Below, one piece after another: positions 8,355 to 18,002 of a DNA stretch of 64,000 nt. Every line of letters starts with the position of its first letter. Position 1 is the stretch's first letter. The translations under genes and the position numbers were made by a program. The notes beneath the pieces are model-generated. The model was not told the DNA's origin. It saw only the letters and a list, made by a program, of their open reading frames with translations, and ran no database searches. The DNA lies in NCBI RefSeq assembly GCF_002080435.1, contig NZ_CP020540.1, positions 1-64,000 on the forward strand, written 5' to 3'. This DNA is from Sphingobium herbicidovorans (GTDB taxonomy: Bacteria > Pseudomonadota > Alphaproteobacteria > Sphingomonadales > Sphingomonadaceae).

Positions 8355-8952
8355 TCCGCAGCATGACGTTTTCTCCGTCATTCCGGCGGAAGCTTTTGCG
8401 CCACTGCGCCATTTGTTGGGCGAGGTAAGCGGCGGGCTGGCCCGCGAGGGGAGGGTTGGCGCCGCCCCCTTCGCCCCGCGTACCGTGACAGGAGGCGCAA
8501 GGGGCAAGGCCGCGCGATTCATCGCCTTGTTGATAGAGCGCGGCCGGTTCGCCTGATCGCTTGACTGGACCGGATGGGGCAACGAAGGGGAGGCCAGCGT
8601 AATAAGCAGATACGGCGTCATGCTGCGCCAGCGTAAGCTTTCTAGCGACGGCTTCCATTTCAGGGTGGCGGCGGCGCCCGCTCGCATAAGCTTCCATCTG
8701 GGCCGTCAGATAGCCGCGATCCAGGCGAGCGAGCCTGGGCGTGCCTGCCCCGTTGCCCAGCCCGCCAATGCCGTGACACGCGACGCAGGCGTAAGCGGCG
8801 CCAGCGTCGCCACCGCTAAGCGCGATGAGTTCGCCGGTCGCGGTGAAGCCGTCCGCTGACCCCCTATCTATCGATCCGCAGGCGGCGAGAAAAAGGGTGA
8901 CGCCGACCGCCAATGGGGCTCGCAAGGCCATGGACGGGAACCGCTTCGCCAT
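8191..8952 (-). CDS. Diheme c-type cytochrome lipoprotein (c4-like)
   Basis: A 253-residue periplasmic electron carrier. The start at 8952 gives a lipoprotein signal (LFLAAC, lipid cysteine 25). Two CxxCH heme sites follow, CVACH at 56-60 and CASCH at 152-156, each in a cytochrome c4-like half domain (YLTAQMEAYASGRR and YLAQQMAQWRKSFRR are matching segments). It diverges from the next cytochrome gene by 54 bases. It could feed electrons to the oxidase at 9353-12830. Longer in-frame starts upstream would place the signal peptide internally and are rejected. Confidence 0.9.
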   Translation of the reverse strand: MAKRFPSMALRAPLAVGVTLFLAACGSIDRGSADGFTATGELIALSGGDAGAAYACVACHGIGGLGNGAGTPRLARLDRGYLTAQMEAYASGRRRHPEMEAVARKLTLAQHDAVSAYYAGLPFVAPSGPVKRSGEPAALYQQGDESRGLAPCASCHGTRGEGGGANPPLAGQPAAYLAQQMAQWRKSFRRNDGENVMLRISQALSPAESSALAAYASSLPGDPPRPVSPAAFRAVHHADPRNDALAPQPHVTE

Positions 8953-9006
8953 CGCAACGGTTCCTTGCCTCAGTGTAAAAACGGCGGGAGCGACGAAAAG
9001 GGGCAC

Positions 9007-9369
9007 ATGAGGCTGTTGCACGCCTTGACGTTGTTGCTGGCGATGTCCTGCAAGCCGCCTCCCGACGAGATGCAGCATATGCCGCAGGCCGATCCGGCGA
9101 GGGGCAAGGCAGTGATGGAACGAGTGGGGTGCGCGGCGTGTCATGAGATAAGCGGAATAAGGTGGCCGAAGGGGAAGGCCGGGCCGTCGCTACGTGGCTT
9201 TGCCGATCAGGGCTTGATTGCGGGTCGGCTGCCCAACCGGCCTGACAATCTGGCAGCCTTTGTGCGCGATGCTCCGGCAGTGGTGCCGGGTTCGACAATG
9301 CCGGCGATGCCGATCAGCGAAAGCGAGGCGCGGGATGTGGCGGCTTTCCTTTATGCAGGAAGGAAATAG
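9007..9369 (+). CDS. Monoheme c-type cytochrome lipoprotein
   Basis: A 120-residue cytochrome c anchored by a lipoprotein signal (LLLAMSC, cysteine 15), with heme site CAACH at 42-46 and a likely methionine ligand in GSTMPAMPISE. It overlaps coxB by 17 bases, so it is co-translated with the oxidase and probably is its immediate electron donor or an added heme subunit. The start at 9007 is chosen because it gives a standard signal peptide. Confidence 0.88.
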   Translation: MRLLHALTLLLAMSCKPPPDEMQHMPQADPARGKAVMERVGCAACHEISGIRWPKGKAGPSLRGFADQGLIAGRLPNRPDNLAAFVRDAPAVVPGSTMPAMPISESEARDVAAFLYAGRK

Positions 9370-10303
9370 CGAATTGCCGGAGAAATCAATCGTGCCGGTG
9401 TTCGATCCTGCAGGGCCCTATGCAGGATCCATAACTATTCTGTCATGGTTCCTGATCGCCATGGCGTGCGGGGTTTTGTTGATTGTGCTGGCCTCCTTGT
9501 GGGTCGCGCTGTTCGGGGGAGAGCGGATCGGGAAGAAGCTGGGCGGAGCGAAAGCGGTGTGGATCGGCGGGATCGGCCTTCCTGTGGTGGTGCTGACGGT
9601 GCTGCTCGTCTACGGCCTCAGCCTGACGCGCAACCTGACGGAGCCGGTGCCGCGCACCGCGATGCGGGTACGGATCACGGGCGAAATGTGGTGGTGGCGG
9701 GTCGCCTATCTGGACGGGCAGGGGCGCCCCGCGATGATCGACGCCAACGAGCTGCACATCCCGGCGGGGCAGCCGGTGCTGCTGGAGCTGGAGTCCAACG
9801 ATGTCGTCCATAGTTTCTGGGTGCCACGCCTGTCGGGCAAGCTCGACATGGTGCCGGGGCGGCGGAACATCCTGCCGATACAGGCGGACACGCCGGGCGT
9901 GTTCGCTGGACAGTGCGCCGAATACTGCGGCGGTCCGCACGCGTTGATGGGCTTTGTCGTGATCGCGCATGAGCCAGCCGAGTTCGCGCTGCTGATGGCG
10001 GGGCAGAGAACGAAGCGTCCCGCCGGTTCGGCGGAAGGTGCGGCGCTGTTCCGCTCCACCGGATGCGCTGCCTGCCACCGGATCGCGGGGACGGATGCGA
10101 ACGGCATGGCGGGACCGGATCTGACCTATGCCGGATCGAGACGCTCGCTCGGCGCAGGCATATTGCCCAATAATCGCGGGACAATGATGGGCTGGATCGG
10201 CGACAGCCAGTCGATCAAGCCCGGCAACCGCATGCCGCCTTACAAGATGCTGTCCGCCGCGCAGCTGCAGACCCTCACCGATTATGTAAGGGCGCAGAAA
10301 TGA
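9353..10303 (+). CDS. coxB: Cytochrome c oxidase subunit II with fused cytochrome c
   Basis: A 316-residue subunit II. Two N-terminal helices (about 27-55 and 70-92) precede the cupredoxin domain. CuA ligands are visible as H153, C188, E190, C192, H196 and M199 (CAEYCGGPHALM). A C-terminal cytochrome c domain has CAACH at 238-242, making it a caa3-type subunit. The start at 9353 lies inside the end of the preceding cytochrome gene, and its stop overlaps the ATG of subunit I at 10300. Confidence 0.94.
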   Translation: MQEGNSELPEKSIVPVFDPAGPYAGSITILSWFLIAMACGVLLIVLASLWVALFGGERIGKKLGGAKAVWIGGIGLPVVVLTVLLVYGLSLTRNLTEPVPRTAMRVRITGEMWWWRVAYLDGQGRPAMIDANELHIPAGQPVLLELESNDVVHSFWVPRLSGKLDMVPGRRNILPIQADTPGVFAGQCAEYCGGPHALMGFVVIAHEPAEFALLMAGQRTKRPAGSAEGAALFRSTGCAACHRIAGTDANGMAGPDLTYAGSRRSLGAGILPNNRGTMMGWIGDSQSIKPGNRMPPYKMLSAAQLQTLTDYVRAQK

Positions 10304-12830
10304 GGTCGGAGACCGGCTTCGACCCGGCCCTCTACGACCGTTTCCCGACGAATGAGGAGCGGCCTCCCGAGGAACTGAAGCAGCTTGAGGCAATCTGGTG
10401 CAAGCCGCGCGGCTGGCAGCTACTAACCGCGGTGAACAATAATTATGTCGGCTTCTTCTATGTTGCCGCCGCCTTCCTCTTCTTTCTGCTGGCGGGCGTG
10501 CTAGCGCTGGTGATGCGGGTGCAGCTAACGCTGCCGTTGCAAGGGGTCTTGCCGCAGGAGACCTATAACCAGTTCTTCACCATGCATGGCACGGTCATGA
10601 TGTTCCTTTTCGCCGTGCCGATGGTGGAGGCGATCGGCGTCTTGCTGTTGCCGCAGATGCTGGCGGCGCGCGACCTGCCCTTTCCGCGCCTGTCGGCCTA
10701 TGCATTCTGGGCCTATTTCGTCGGCGGGCTGTGCTTCTTCGCGTCGCTCTTTTTCGGTCTCGCGCCGGATGGCGGCTGGTTCATGTATCCGCCCTATACC
10801 GGCATGGCCTATTCACCGGGGATCAACGCGGATTTCTGGCTGCTGGGCATCGGCTTCATCGAGATCAGCGCGATTGCGGGCGCGATAGAGATCATCGTCG
10901 GCGTGCTGCGTACCCGCGCCCCCGGCATGACGCTGGAGCGGATGCCGGTCTATGCCTGGGCCATGCTGGTGTTCGGGGTGATGATCGTGATCGCCTTTCC
11001 CTCGGTGATCCTCGGCACCTTGCTGCTGGAGCTGGAGCGCGCCTTCAACTGGCCCTTCTTCGATCCGACGCGGGGAGGCGACGCGCTGCTGTGGCAGCAT
11101 CTCTTCTGGTTTTTCGGCCACCCGGAAGTCTATATCATCTTCCTGCCCGCCTCTGGACTCGTATCGATGATGGTCGCCACGCTCGCTCGTACGCGGCTGG
11201 TCGGTCATGCCCTGATCGTCCTTGCCTTCCTCGCCACCGGCTTCATCAGCTTTGGCGTGTGGGCGCACCATATGTTCACGACCGGAATGCCGAACCTCTC
11301 GGTCGGCTTTTTCTCGGCGGCAAGCATGGCCGTGAGCGTACCTGCGGGCATTCAGGTCTTTTCGTGGATCGCCACCCTTGCGATAGGCCGACCGCGCTTC
11401 AACGCGCCGACCCTGTTCCTGCTGGGCGGGCTTGTGACCTTTGTCATCGGAGGGCTGACCGGCGTCATGGTAGCAATGGTGCCGTTCGATTGGCAGGCGC
11501 ATGACAGCTATTTCATCGTCGCACACCTCCATTATGTCCTAATCGGCGGCATGGTGTTCCCGATGTTCGCGGGCTTCTATTACTGGACGCCGATGACCAG
11601 CAGCCGGCCCTTGTCGGAAAGGCTAGGCAAATGGTCCTTCTGGCTGACGTTTACGGGTATGCAACTCACCTTCATGCCGATGCATCTCACAGGGCTCATG
11701 GGTATGCCGAGGCGCGTTTATACCTATTTGCCGGGCCGCGAATGGGAGGTGACGAATGTCGTTTCGACCCTGGGAGCCTTTGCCATGGGCGCGGGGGTGC
11801 TGGTCTTCCTGATCGATCTTGCCCGCAACTTCCGCTTCACGACCGATGATGATGCGGGCAATGTCTATGGCGGCGGAACGCTGGAATGGCTGCCGACCGG
11901 CCTTTATTCGACGCGCAGCATTCCGGTGGTGAAGAGCCTCGAGCCTTTGTGGGACGATCCTGAGCTCGCCGAAAATGTGGAGGCGGGCCGCTACTTCCTT
12001 CCCGGTTCGGCGACAGGGCTGCGCGAGACGATCGTCACCAGCCCGCTGCGCGCCGAGCCGCAATATCTGCAGATCATGCCCGGTCCATCGGTCTGGCCAT
12101 TCCTGGCGGCGGTTATGACGGCGGGCTTCTTCATCCTGATGACGATACATGCCTATTATCCGTCCTTCGCCTGCGGGATTTTCGCGATCATCTGTGTGCT
12201 GCGCTGGCTGTGGGATACGGATCGGCCGGTCGGCCAAGAGGTGGTGGACGTCGGCGCGGGCATTCGTCTGCCGACCTATGTCACCGGACCGGGGAGCCAT
12301 GGCTGGTGGGCGATGGTGATCCTGCTGGTCGTGATCGGTATGATTTTCGTCATGGGCGTGTTCAGCTTTCTCTATCTTTATGGCGTGCAGCCGCGTTTCT
12401 GGACAAAGCCGGCGGATTTGGGCGGGCTGGCGCTCATCTTGCCCGCCTATGGAGCCGCCGGGGGCTGGCGCTGTGGTCGCGGCATATGCTGGCGCGTGAG
12501 GCGACGCAGCTGTGGACACCGGGGGTGCTGTTCCTGTGCGGGGCGCTGGCGCTGGCTGTGGGGATCGGCGCAGATATTTGGAGCTGGAACAGGAGCGGCC
12601 TCAGCCCGAGTGCAAGCGGACAGGGCGCGAGCATCTATGCCCTGCTCTCGCTGGAAGCGGCGCTCGCGTTCATCGGCCTGCTGATGGCGGGATATTTGTC
12701 GGCGCGGAACAGCCGGGGGATGATCGTGCGGCCACGCAATAACAGCCTGGACCTTTGCGTGCTGTTCGTCGCCTATGCAGCCGGGCAAGGCGCGCTCACA
12801 GCGATCCTGACGCGCGTGGTGGGGGGCTGA
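10300..12830 (+). pseudogene. coxA: Cytochrome c oxidase subunit I+III fusion, frameshifted near the C-terminus
   Basis: Catalytic oxidase subunit fused to a subunit III-like region, about 843 residues once repaired. Heme/copper ligands are present (HGTVMMF; GHPEVY; AHHMFTTGM; AHLHYVLIGG). The K-channel lysine of aa3 oxidases (context PTGIKVFSW) is glutamine here (PAGIQVFSW), and the D-channel asparagine after DxxFPR is serine. The III-like part starts near MPGPSVWPFLAAV. The reading frame shifts at the G run 12460-12464; one more G restores LALWSRHMLAREATQLW and the end at 12830. Without repair the protein ends at 12684 with an unrelated tail. It sits in one operon with coxB. Confidence 0.88.
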
Positions 12831-12833
12831 CCG

Positions 12834-13118
12834 ATGCGCAGTTGGCTGATGCTGCTGAGCGGCTACATCCTTTGGACCATCCATTTCTTCGCGCTCTATA
12901 TCGCTGCCAGCGCATTTCCGGGGCAGCCGCCCTCCTACTGGCTGACGGGACTCATCACGATCCTGTGCCTCGCGGGCGTCGCCTTCGCGGTGATGCGGGC
13001 CAAGCGAGGGGATGGGGCGAGCGGCATGGATCGGTGGGTGCGGACGGTCGCGCTATGCGGGCTTGGCCTTTCCGGCATTGCGATCATCTGGCAGGGATTG
13101 CCCGCCCTGATCGTCTAG
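12834..13118 (+). CDS. Small membrane protein of the cox cluster
   Basis: A 94-residue protein with three predicted helices (SWLMLLSGYILWTIHFFALYI, the segment around LTGLITILCLAGVAFAV, and LCGLGLSGIAIIW). It begins three bases after the oxidase fusion stop, so it is in the same operon. No characterised family is recognised. Size and position suggest a small oxidase subunit or assembly factor; this is inference from context only. Confidence 0.75.
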   Translation: MRSWLMLLSGYILWTIHFFALYIAASAFPGQPPSYWLTGLITILCLAGVAFAVMRAKRGDGASGMDRWVRTVALCGLGLSGIAIIWQGLPALIV

Positions 13119-13192
13119 GATGTCGGGAACGCGACCGCCGACCGATCGTTCGACGGGGATGCCAACAGCCGTTCCCATGCGCCGGTGAGCCA

Positions 13193-13789
13193 ATGTCCGA
13201 TTGGATCACCGATTTCGTCGAGAAGATGGGATATGCCGGCATCGCCCTGCTCATGTTCCTGGAAAACATCTTCCCACCGATCCCGTCTGAACTGATCATG
13301 CCGCTGGCCGGTTATTCGACGGGAGAAGGCAAGCTCAACCTGATCGGCGCGCTGCTTGCAGGAACGGCGGGCACATTTGCCGGGGCCCTGTTCTGGTATG
13401 CCGTCGCACGCTGGTTGGGCGAAGAAGGGCTGCGCCGATGGGCGGGCCGTCATGGCCGGTGGATCACGCTTGGCAAGCAGGATATCGACTCTCTCGACGC
13501 CTGGTTCTGCCGTCATTGGAGCTGGGCGGTCCCGGTCGCGCACCTGATCCCCGGCCTGCGGACGCTCATCTCCATTCCCGCCGGTATTTTCGCGATGCCG
13601 ATCCTCCGCTTCATGGTCCTGACGGTGCTGGGTGCGGGCGTGTGGAACGCGGCGCTGGTCAGCGCAGGCTACGGGCTGGGCCAGGAGTTCGGAGCGGTGG
13701 ACCGCTATCTGGGGCCAGTGAGCATGGCGATCATGGCCGTGTTGTTCCTCTATTATCTTTGGCGGGTCGCGCGCTTCAAGCCGGGCTGA
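13193..13789 (+). CDS. DedA family membrane protein
   Basis: A 198-residue DedA/SNARE-associated protein, a family of phospholipid flippase-like transporters needed for envelope homeostasis. Typical features are LMFLENIFPPIPSELIMPLAGY near the N-terminus with the re-entrant loop, the F/Y...G signature AGTFAGALFWYAVARWLG, and HLIPGLRTLISIPAG with the essential arginine. The start at 13193 follows a weak GGTGAG. It lies 75 bases after the cox cluster in the same direction. Confidence 0.92.
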   Translation: MSDWITDFVEKMGYAGIALLMFLENIFPPIPSELIMPLAGYSTGEGKLNLIGALLAGTAGTFAGALFWYAVARWLGEEGLRRWAGRHGRWITLGKQDIDSLDAWFCRHWSWAVPVAHLIPGLRTLISIPAGIFAMPILRFMVLTVLGAGVWNAALVSAGYGLGQEFGAVDRYLGPVSMAIMAVLFLYYLWRVARFKPG

Positions 13790-13799
13790 GCGCCCTGCC

Positions 13800-14234
13800 T
13801 CAGCCGTCGAAGCTGATGGCGACGCTGGGTGCGGATCGCACCGCCTCGCCGTGAAATACCGCCTCGATATTATTGCCATCAGGATCGAGCACGAAGGCGG
13901 CATAATAGCCGGGATGATAGGGCCGCTCGCCCGGAGCGCCGAAATCGATGCCGCCATGCTGAAGCGCGGCCTTGTGGAAGGCGTCCACCATGGCGCGGTC
14001 CTTCGCCTGGAAGGCAAGGTGATGGCGGCCGGTCAGCTTGCCCAGAGCCTCCGGCCCGTCCGGCGAGGAGACGAACAGTTCATCATACCAGAAATGAGCG
14101 TCGGCGCTGCCGCCGAGCGGGATCCCGAGAACGGCCATGACGGCGCCGTAGAATCTGCGCGAGGCCTCGACATCCTTGACCACCAACTGGATATGATCGA
14201 CGAGCCGTCCGCGATGGAGTGTCTGGGCTTCCAT
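13800..14234 (-). CDS. VOC-family (glyoxalase/bleomycin-resistance fold) protein
   Basis: A 144-residue vicinal oxygen chelate protein: VDHIQLVVKDVEASRRFYGAV at the start, HHLAFQAKDRAMVDAFHKAA in the middle and PGYYAAFVLDPDGNNIEAVFH at the end. Metal-ligand positions (H, H, E) fit a metalloenzyme or resistance protein, but the substrate cannot be told. The start at 14234 is preceded by AGGAGG nine bases upstream, better than the longer start at 14270. It converges on dedA. Confidence 0.88.
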   Translation of the reverse strand: MEAQTLHRGRLVDHIQLVVKDVEASRRFYGAVMAVLGIPLGGSADAHFWYDELFVSSPDGPEALGKLTGRHHLAFQAKDRAMVDAFHKAALQHGGIDFGAPGERPYHPGYYAAFVLDPDGNNIEAVFHGEAVRSAPSVAISFDG

Positions 14235-14406
14235 TGTCGGGTTCCTCCTGCGCCAGTTTTGTCGCGGCAAGCTTTTGCTCCTTGCGGGAACCGAGGCATG
14301 GCGTTGAGGTTCCCAAACAATGTCACGCCCGCGCCGCGGCAGCCTTGCGCGTAGCGAAGCCTAACCAGTCGCGCTATGAGCGGCCGAATTCAAAGGAGTG
14401 ATAGAC

Positions 14407-15238
14407 ATGCCGAGCACCAGTCCCTGGCAGCATCATCGCAACGCCGCCCTGGCCGACGACATCGACTTTGAGATCATCGGGCAGGAGCTGCAGTTCCTCG
14501 AGATCGAACTGGACCCGGGCGAGAGCGCTATTGCCGAAGCGGGCGCGCTGGTCTGGAAGGATGCGAGCGTCGGCATGACCGTGTTCGGTGACGGGAGCGG
14601 CCAGTGATGGCGGCTTCACGGGCAAGCTGTTGGGCGCGGGGAAGCGTTTGGTTACGGGCGAAAGTCTCTTCACTACCGTGTTCACGCATGACGGGCAGGG
14701 TAAGGCCCAGGTCGCTTTCGCTTCGCCGATACCGGGCGCGATCCTGCCCATTCGACTAGATCAATGTGGCGGGCGCTTGATCTGCCAAAAAGACAGCTTC
14801 CTCGCGGCCGCCAAGGGCGTGTCGATCGGCGTGCAGTTCCAGCAGCGGATCATGACCGGCCTGTCCGGCGGCGAAGGCTTCATCATGCAGAAGCTGGAGG
14901 GCGACGGTTGGGTGTTCGTCCAGATGGGCGGCGCGATCGTCGAGCGGAAACTGGCACCCGGAGAGCAGATCCACGTCGACACAGGCTGTGTCGCGGCCTT
15001 CACCGACACAGTAGATTTTGACCTTGACCGCGCTGGCGGAGTCCGCAGCGTCCTGTTCGGAGGAGAGGGTTTGTTTTTCGCCCGGCTCACGGGACCCGCA
15101 AAGGTCTGGATACAGTCCCTGCCATTCTCCTGTTTGGCTGGGCGGATGCTGGCGGGGGCTGGCAGCCGTGGGGGCCAGAACAGGGGCGAGGGCTCGGTAC
15201 TCGGCGGACTAGGGGATCTGATCGGCGGCACTAACTAA
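14407..15238 (+). pseudogene. AIM24 / TIGR00266 family protein, frameshifted
   Basis: AIM24 proteins are beta-rich and of unclear function. The first frame (ATG 14407 after AAAGGAG) encodes DIDFEIIGQELQFLEIELDPGESAIAEAGALVWKDA... and stops at 14605. The second frame carries the rest of the family: GGFTGKLLGAGKRLVTGESLF, then AFASPIPGAILPI and GCVAAFTDTVDFD, with a glycine-rich tail (GGLGDLIGG). Removing one T near 14605 (giving CAG GAT GGC) joins them into about 277 residues. The break is a one-base insertion, unlike the base losses elsewhere in this window. Confidence 0.85.
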
Positions 15239-15685
15239 GGCTGGCTATAGGAGCAGTGGTTACTGCTCGGAACGCGCGACTTAGCGCATGGTCGAACCTT
15301 GCGGGCATCTGGGCGAGGTGGATTCAAGCTTTGACCCAGTGGCCAGCGTCTTGAGGGGATGGTGCGGGACTTCCCGACTCCAGTAAGCGATGCACGAGAC
15401 GAGCCCATTGAGGAATGCAGCGCTGCCGTGCTGCAGGATTTGAGGCCTTTGCTTCAACTATCTTCCGAATGGTGGTTGAATGCCCGGCGCAGCGCCGAGC
15501 TGCAGTGGCTCATGAACATTAGAAAGCGAGTAGCTGCTCGTCCGCACCTGGGAATTGGAAACCCACTTTGGAACGGCGACAAAGGGCCGGGCTTGCAAAA
15601 TGACATGATCTACCATGCGTTTGACGTTTAGCGGGAGGCGCCATTCGTACGTTGCCCCTCGAAGCCGATGGCCGCATAAGGGCCT
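15239..15685. other. Spacer upstream of the phosphatidyltransferase, one doubtful ORF
   Basis: About 450 bases. It contains an open frame at 15359-15631 (90 residues, GTG or ATG region, ending YHAFDV) with a protein-like composition (SSEWWLNARRSAELQWLMNIRKR). It has no convincing ribosome-binding site and no family I recognise. No hairpin terminator was noticed. Confidence 0.4.
15359..15631 (+). CDS. Hypothetical 90-residue ORF
   Basis: An unrecognised ORF with plausible composition: acidic N-terminal half and an amphipathic WWLNARRSAELQWLMNIRKR segment. There is no good Shine-Dalgarno sequence, and codon-position GC bias is not obviously that of a native gene. It may be a relic or chance frame. 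Confidence 0.3.
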   Translation: MVRDFPTPVSDARDEPIEECSAAVLQDLRPLLQLSSEWWLNARRSAELQWLMNIRKRVAARPHLGIGNPLWNGDKGPGLQNDMIYHAFDV

Positions 15686-16369
15686 ATGACAATTGAGTTA
15701 CAGAACGCCGCCTCACTTTCCAGAATCCAAGAAAATTGGCTTGCCGCGAAGGAACGGCGGTTACTCAACTGGCTCTGCGCCCAAATGCCCCCATGGGTCA
15801 CGCCTGATCGCCTCACCGCTTTGGGCATGATCGGCGCGGTTATGATCTTCCTGGGCTATGTCGGGAGCAATCTGCATTCATCCTGGTTGCTGCTCGCCAT
15901 CGCGGGCTATGTTGTCCAATGGTTTGGGGACTCGATGGATGGTAGCATTGCGCGCTTTCGCCGGATCGAACGTCCCTCCTATGGCTATTTCATCGATCAT
16001 AGCTGCGACGGCTTCGCGACGCTGCTGATTCTGGCTGGGATCGGTCTCAGCCCTTTTGTTACCATGGACGTCGCGATGGTGGCGCTGGCCGGCTATCTGT
16101 TGCTGTCGATCCATGCCTATCTTTCCGCTCGCGTGTTGGGAGAGTTCAAGCTGTCCTATCTGGCGGCTGGCCCCACTGAATTGCGGCTGATGCTGATCGG
16201 GCTGACGGTGATGATGATGGTCTTGGGCTCTGGTCCCGGATATTTCGGTGTCCTGTCGGGATTTGACCTGTTCGTAGGTGCGATAGCGCTTATCCTGATC
16301 CTGCTGTTCGTCATCCAGACGTTGGTCACGGGACGGCGCTTAGCCCGGTCTGACCGGGGAAATGACTGA
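15686..16369 (+). CDS. CDP-alcohol phosphatidyltransferase family protein
   Basis: A 227-residue membrane enzyme that transfers a phosphatidyl group from CDP-diacylglycerol to an alcohol. The full signature D-x2-DG-x2-AR-x8-G-x3-D-x3-D is visible in GDSMDGSIARFRR, then GYFIDHSCDG. It has about six hydrophobic helices. The acceptor alcohol cannot be told from sequence. It stands alone with spacers on both sides. Confidence 0.9.
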   Translation: MTIELQNAASLSRIQENWLAAKERRLLNWLCAQMPPWVTPDRLTALGMIGAVMIFLGYVGSNLHSSWLLLAIAGYVVQWFGDSMDGSIARFRRIERPSYGYFIDHSCDGFATLLILAGIGLSPFVTMDVAMVALAGYLLLSIHAYLSARVLGEFKLSYLAAGPTELRLMLIGLTVMMMVLGSGPGYFGVLSGFDLFVGAIALILILLFVIQTLVTGRRLARSDRGND

Positions 16370-16744
16370 CATGCGAACCGGCGCGGATATTGCTGCCCCC
16401 ATGATCCAGTTTCTGATCGACGGCGACGCACGAATAGCAAAGCGGACGGGCCGCACCTGGAAACGGAAAATCGGCAACTGAACGGCCGCATAGGGTCGCT
16501 GCCACTAATCAGGATGCTTGTCTGCAACGAGATCAATGAGGCATGATCACGTTGCCGCAGACGATGATGTAGGGTGGAAAGTGGACCTGCCAACCGAAGT
16601 TGAGGCGGCCCGATACTGTGCTGCTATGGTTGTCTCGCTAATGAACGGGAGCCACGCCAGGCGGCCGTCAGACCCCATTTTTACGTTGCCCGCGTCAGCC
16701 ATGGCCTCATGAGTTGCGTGCGCGGCGGAACCAGTTGGTGCCGT
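16370..16744. other. Spacer between convergent genes
   Basis: About 375 bases between the phosphatidyltransferase and the minus-strand TIGR02588 gene. No gene is supported. A short stretch near 16464-16490 (GAAAATCGGCAACTGAACGG) resembles 40407-40420 (GAAATCGGCAACGGAACGG), possibly debris of a dispersed repeat. Confidence 0.4.
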
Positions 16745-17146
16745 TCAGGGCGATTGATAGCCGGTCGGACGGATAGTCAGCATTGCCCCGCGTGGATCGT
16801 GAGCGAAAAACAGGCCGCCCTCAGCGCGGCCATGGCCCGGCACATAGTCGATGGTGGCGACACTTCGTTCGGGCTCGTGTCCCGGGCGAGCCAGCATGCC
16901 CTCCACCTGCAATGCAGCCGCAGTGCCGCCGGCGCTGTTGATCGCCTCGAATGTCACGACATAACCATTAACGGCGGCTTTCACGCCCTGCTGCCGAATG
17001 GTGATGGATGGCGGCTGGTCCGGTCCAGCGGTGAGAGCCTCGCGCCCGAGCACGAACAGTTGTCCGGCCAGCAGCAGCAAGCCGAGGCCGGCCGCAATCC
17101 ACTCGAGGAGCGGCGTGCGGTCGAGAGCGGCGGATCGGTTGGTCAT
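16745..17146 (-). CDS. TIGR02588 family protein
   Basis: A 133-residue protein with one N-terminal membrane helix (LLEWIAAGLGLLLLAGQLFVLG) and a periplasmic beta-rich domain (GYVVTFEAINSAGGTAAALQVEG; IDYVPGHGRAEGGLFF). This matches the uncharacterised TIGR02588 family, which is normally found next to TIGR02587, as here, 10 bases downstream of it on the same strand. Function is unknown. Confidence 0.85.
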   Translation of the reverse strand: MTNRSAALDRTPLLEWIAAGLGLLLLAGQLFVLGREALTAGPDQPPSITIRQQGVKAAVNGYVVTFEAINSAGGTAAALQVEGMLARPGHEPERSVATIDYVPGHGRAEGGLFFAHDPRGAMLTIRPTGYQSP

Positions 17147-17156
17147 CCTGGTCCCT

Positions 17157-17996
17157 TCAGACGACAAGGCGCGCGATAGCCGCCCCGATGGATGCTGGAA
17201 AGCCAAGCACCGTTGCACTCTCCGCGATGCTCGCCAGATCGCCATGGTCGAGCCGCCCGAAGGTCCAGAGCACGTAAAGGCTCATAAGGATGGCGATGGC
17301 ATAGCCGGGCACGGTGAAGATCAGGAAGACCCTGCCCGCGCCATAGCCCTCCGGCGCCGCCTCCTGTCCTGTCAATCCGACATTGAACACCAACGCATGC
17401 AGGACGAACAGCGACACGCCTGCAAGGGCGAGGCTGTGCCATGGCGTCATCTTGAACGCGATGAGCAGCACCTCCTCCGTTGGCGCGATGTTGAAGGCAA
17501 GGAACAGCGCGCCCGCCATCATCAGGAACAACTGTCCCGCGTAGCCGGCGGTGCGCGCCTCCTGATCCTCTTCGCTCTCCCCGCCGCCGGCGCTGAACTG
17601 CTTGCGGGTGATCATCGCGCCGAAGCTGGTGGGGATGCTCTGGATGGCGATCATGCCCAGCATTTCATCAGGCGGGATGCTGGTGTTGGCCAGCGCCAAT
17701 AGGAAGAGGACCGCAGTCGACGCGACCATGCCGATGGCGTAAGCGGCGAGGGCGTCGAGGATATCTTCCGTGACGCTGGAGGTCGGTTCGAACCCGCCAA
17801 AGCGCGACAGGATGACCAGCAGCAGAAAATTGGCGAGCAGGAAGAGCGCGAGGCGCCGCGGTTCGACGTTCATACCGAGCGACCACATCTCCATTGTCAT
17901 CAAGAGAGGTAGGCCGAACAGCACCGCGCCCGCCAAGGCCCGCGCAACGCCGCGTGCATAGCGCCAGTTCGCATCGCTGTCCCACAAGGCCGTCAT
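17157..17996 (-). CDS. TIGR02587 family integral membrane protein
   Basis: A 279-residue protein with about seven hydrophobic helices (ALAGAVLFGLPLLMTMEMW; LFLLANFLLLVILSRF; FLIFTVPGYAIAILMSLYVLWTF). It matches TIGR02587, a family of unknown function that pairs with TIGR02588. The two genes form an operon. The pair most likely forms a membrane complex; no substrate is suggested by sequence. Confidence 0.87.
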   Translation of the reverse strand: MTALWDSDANWRYARGVARALAGAVLFGLPLLMTMEMWSLGMNVEPRRLALFLLANFLLLVILSRFGGFEPTSSVTEDILDALAAYAIGMVASTAVLFLLALANTSIPPDEMLGMIAIQSIPTSFGAMITRKQFSAGGGESEEDQEARTAGYAGQLFLMMAGALFLAFNIAPTEEVLLIAFKMTPWHSLALAGVSLFVLHALVFNVGLTGQEAAPEGYGAGRVFLIFTVPGYAIAILMSLYVLWTFGRLDHGDLASIAESATVLGFPASIGAAIARLVV

Positions 17997-18002
17997 GCCG
18001 GA

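Noticed and set aside
9443..10393. 316-residue minus-strand frame over coxB
   Set aside because: Antisense shadow of a gene with clear CuA ligands and a heme site.
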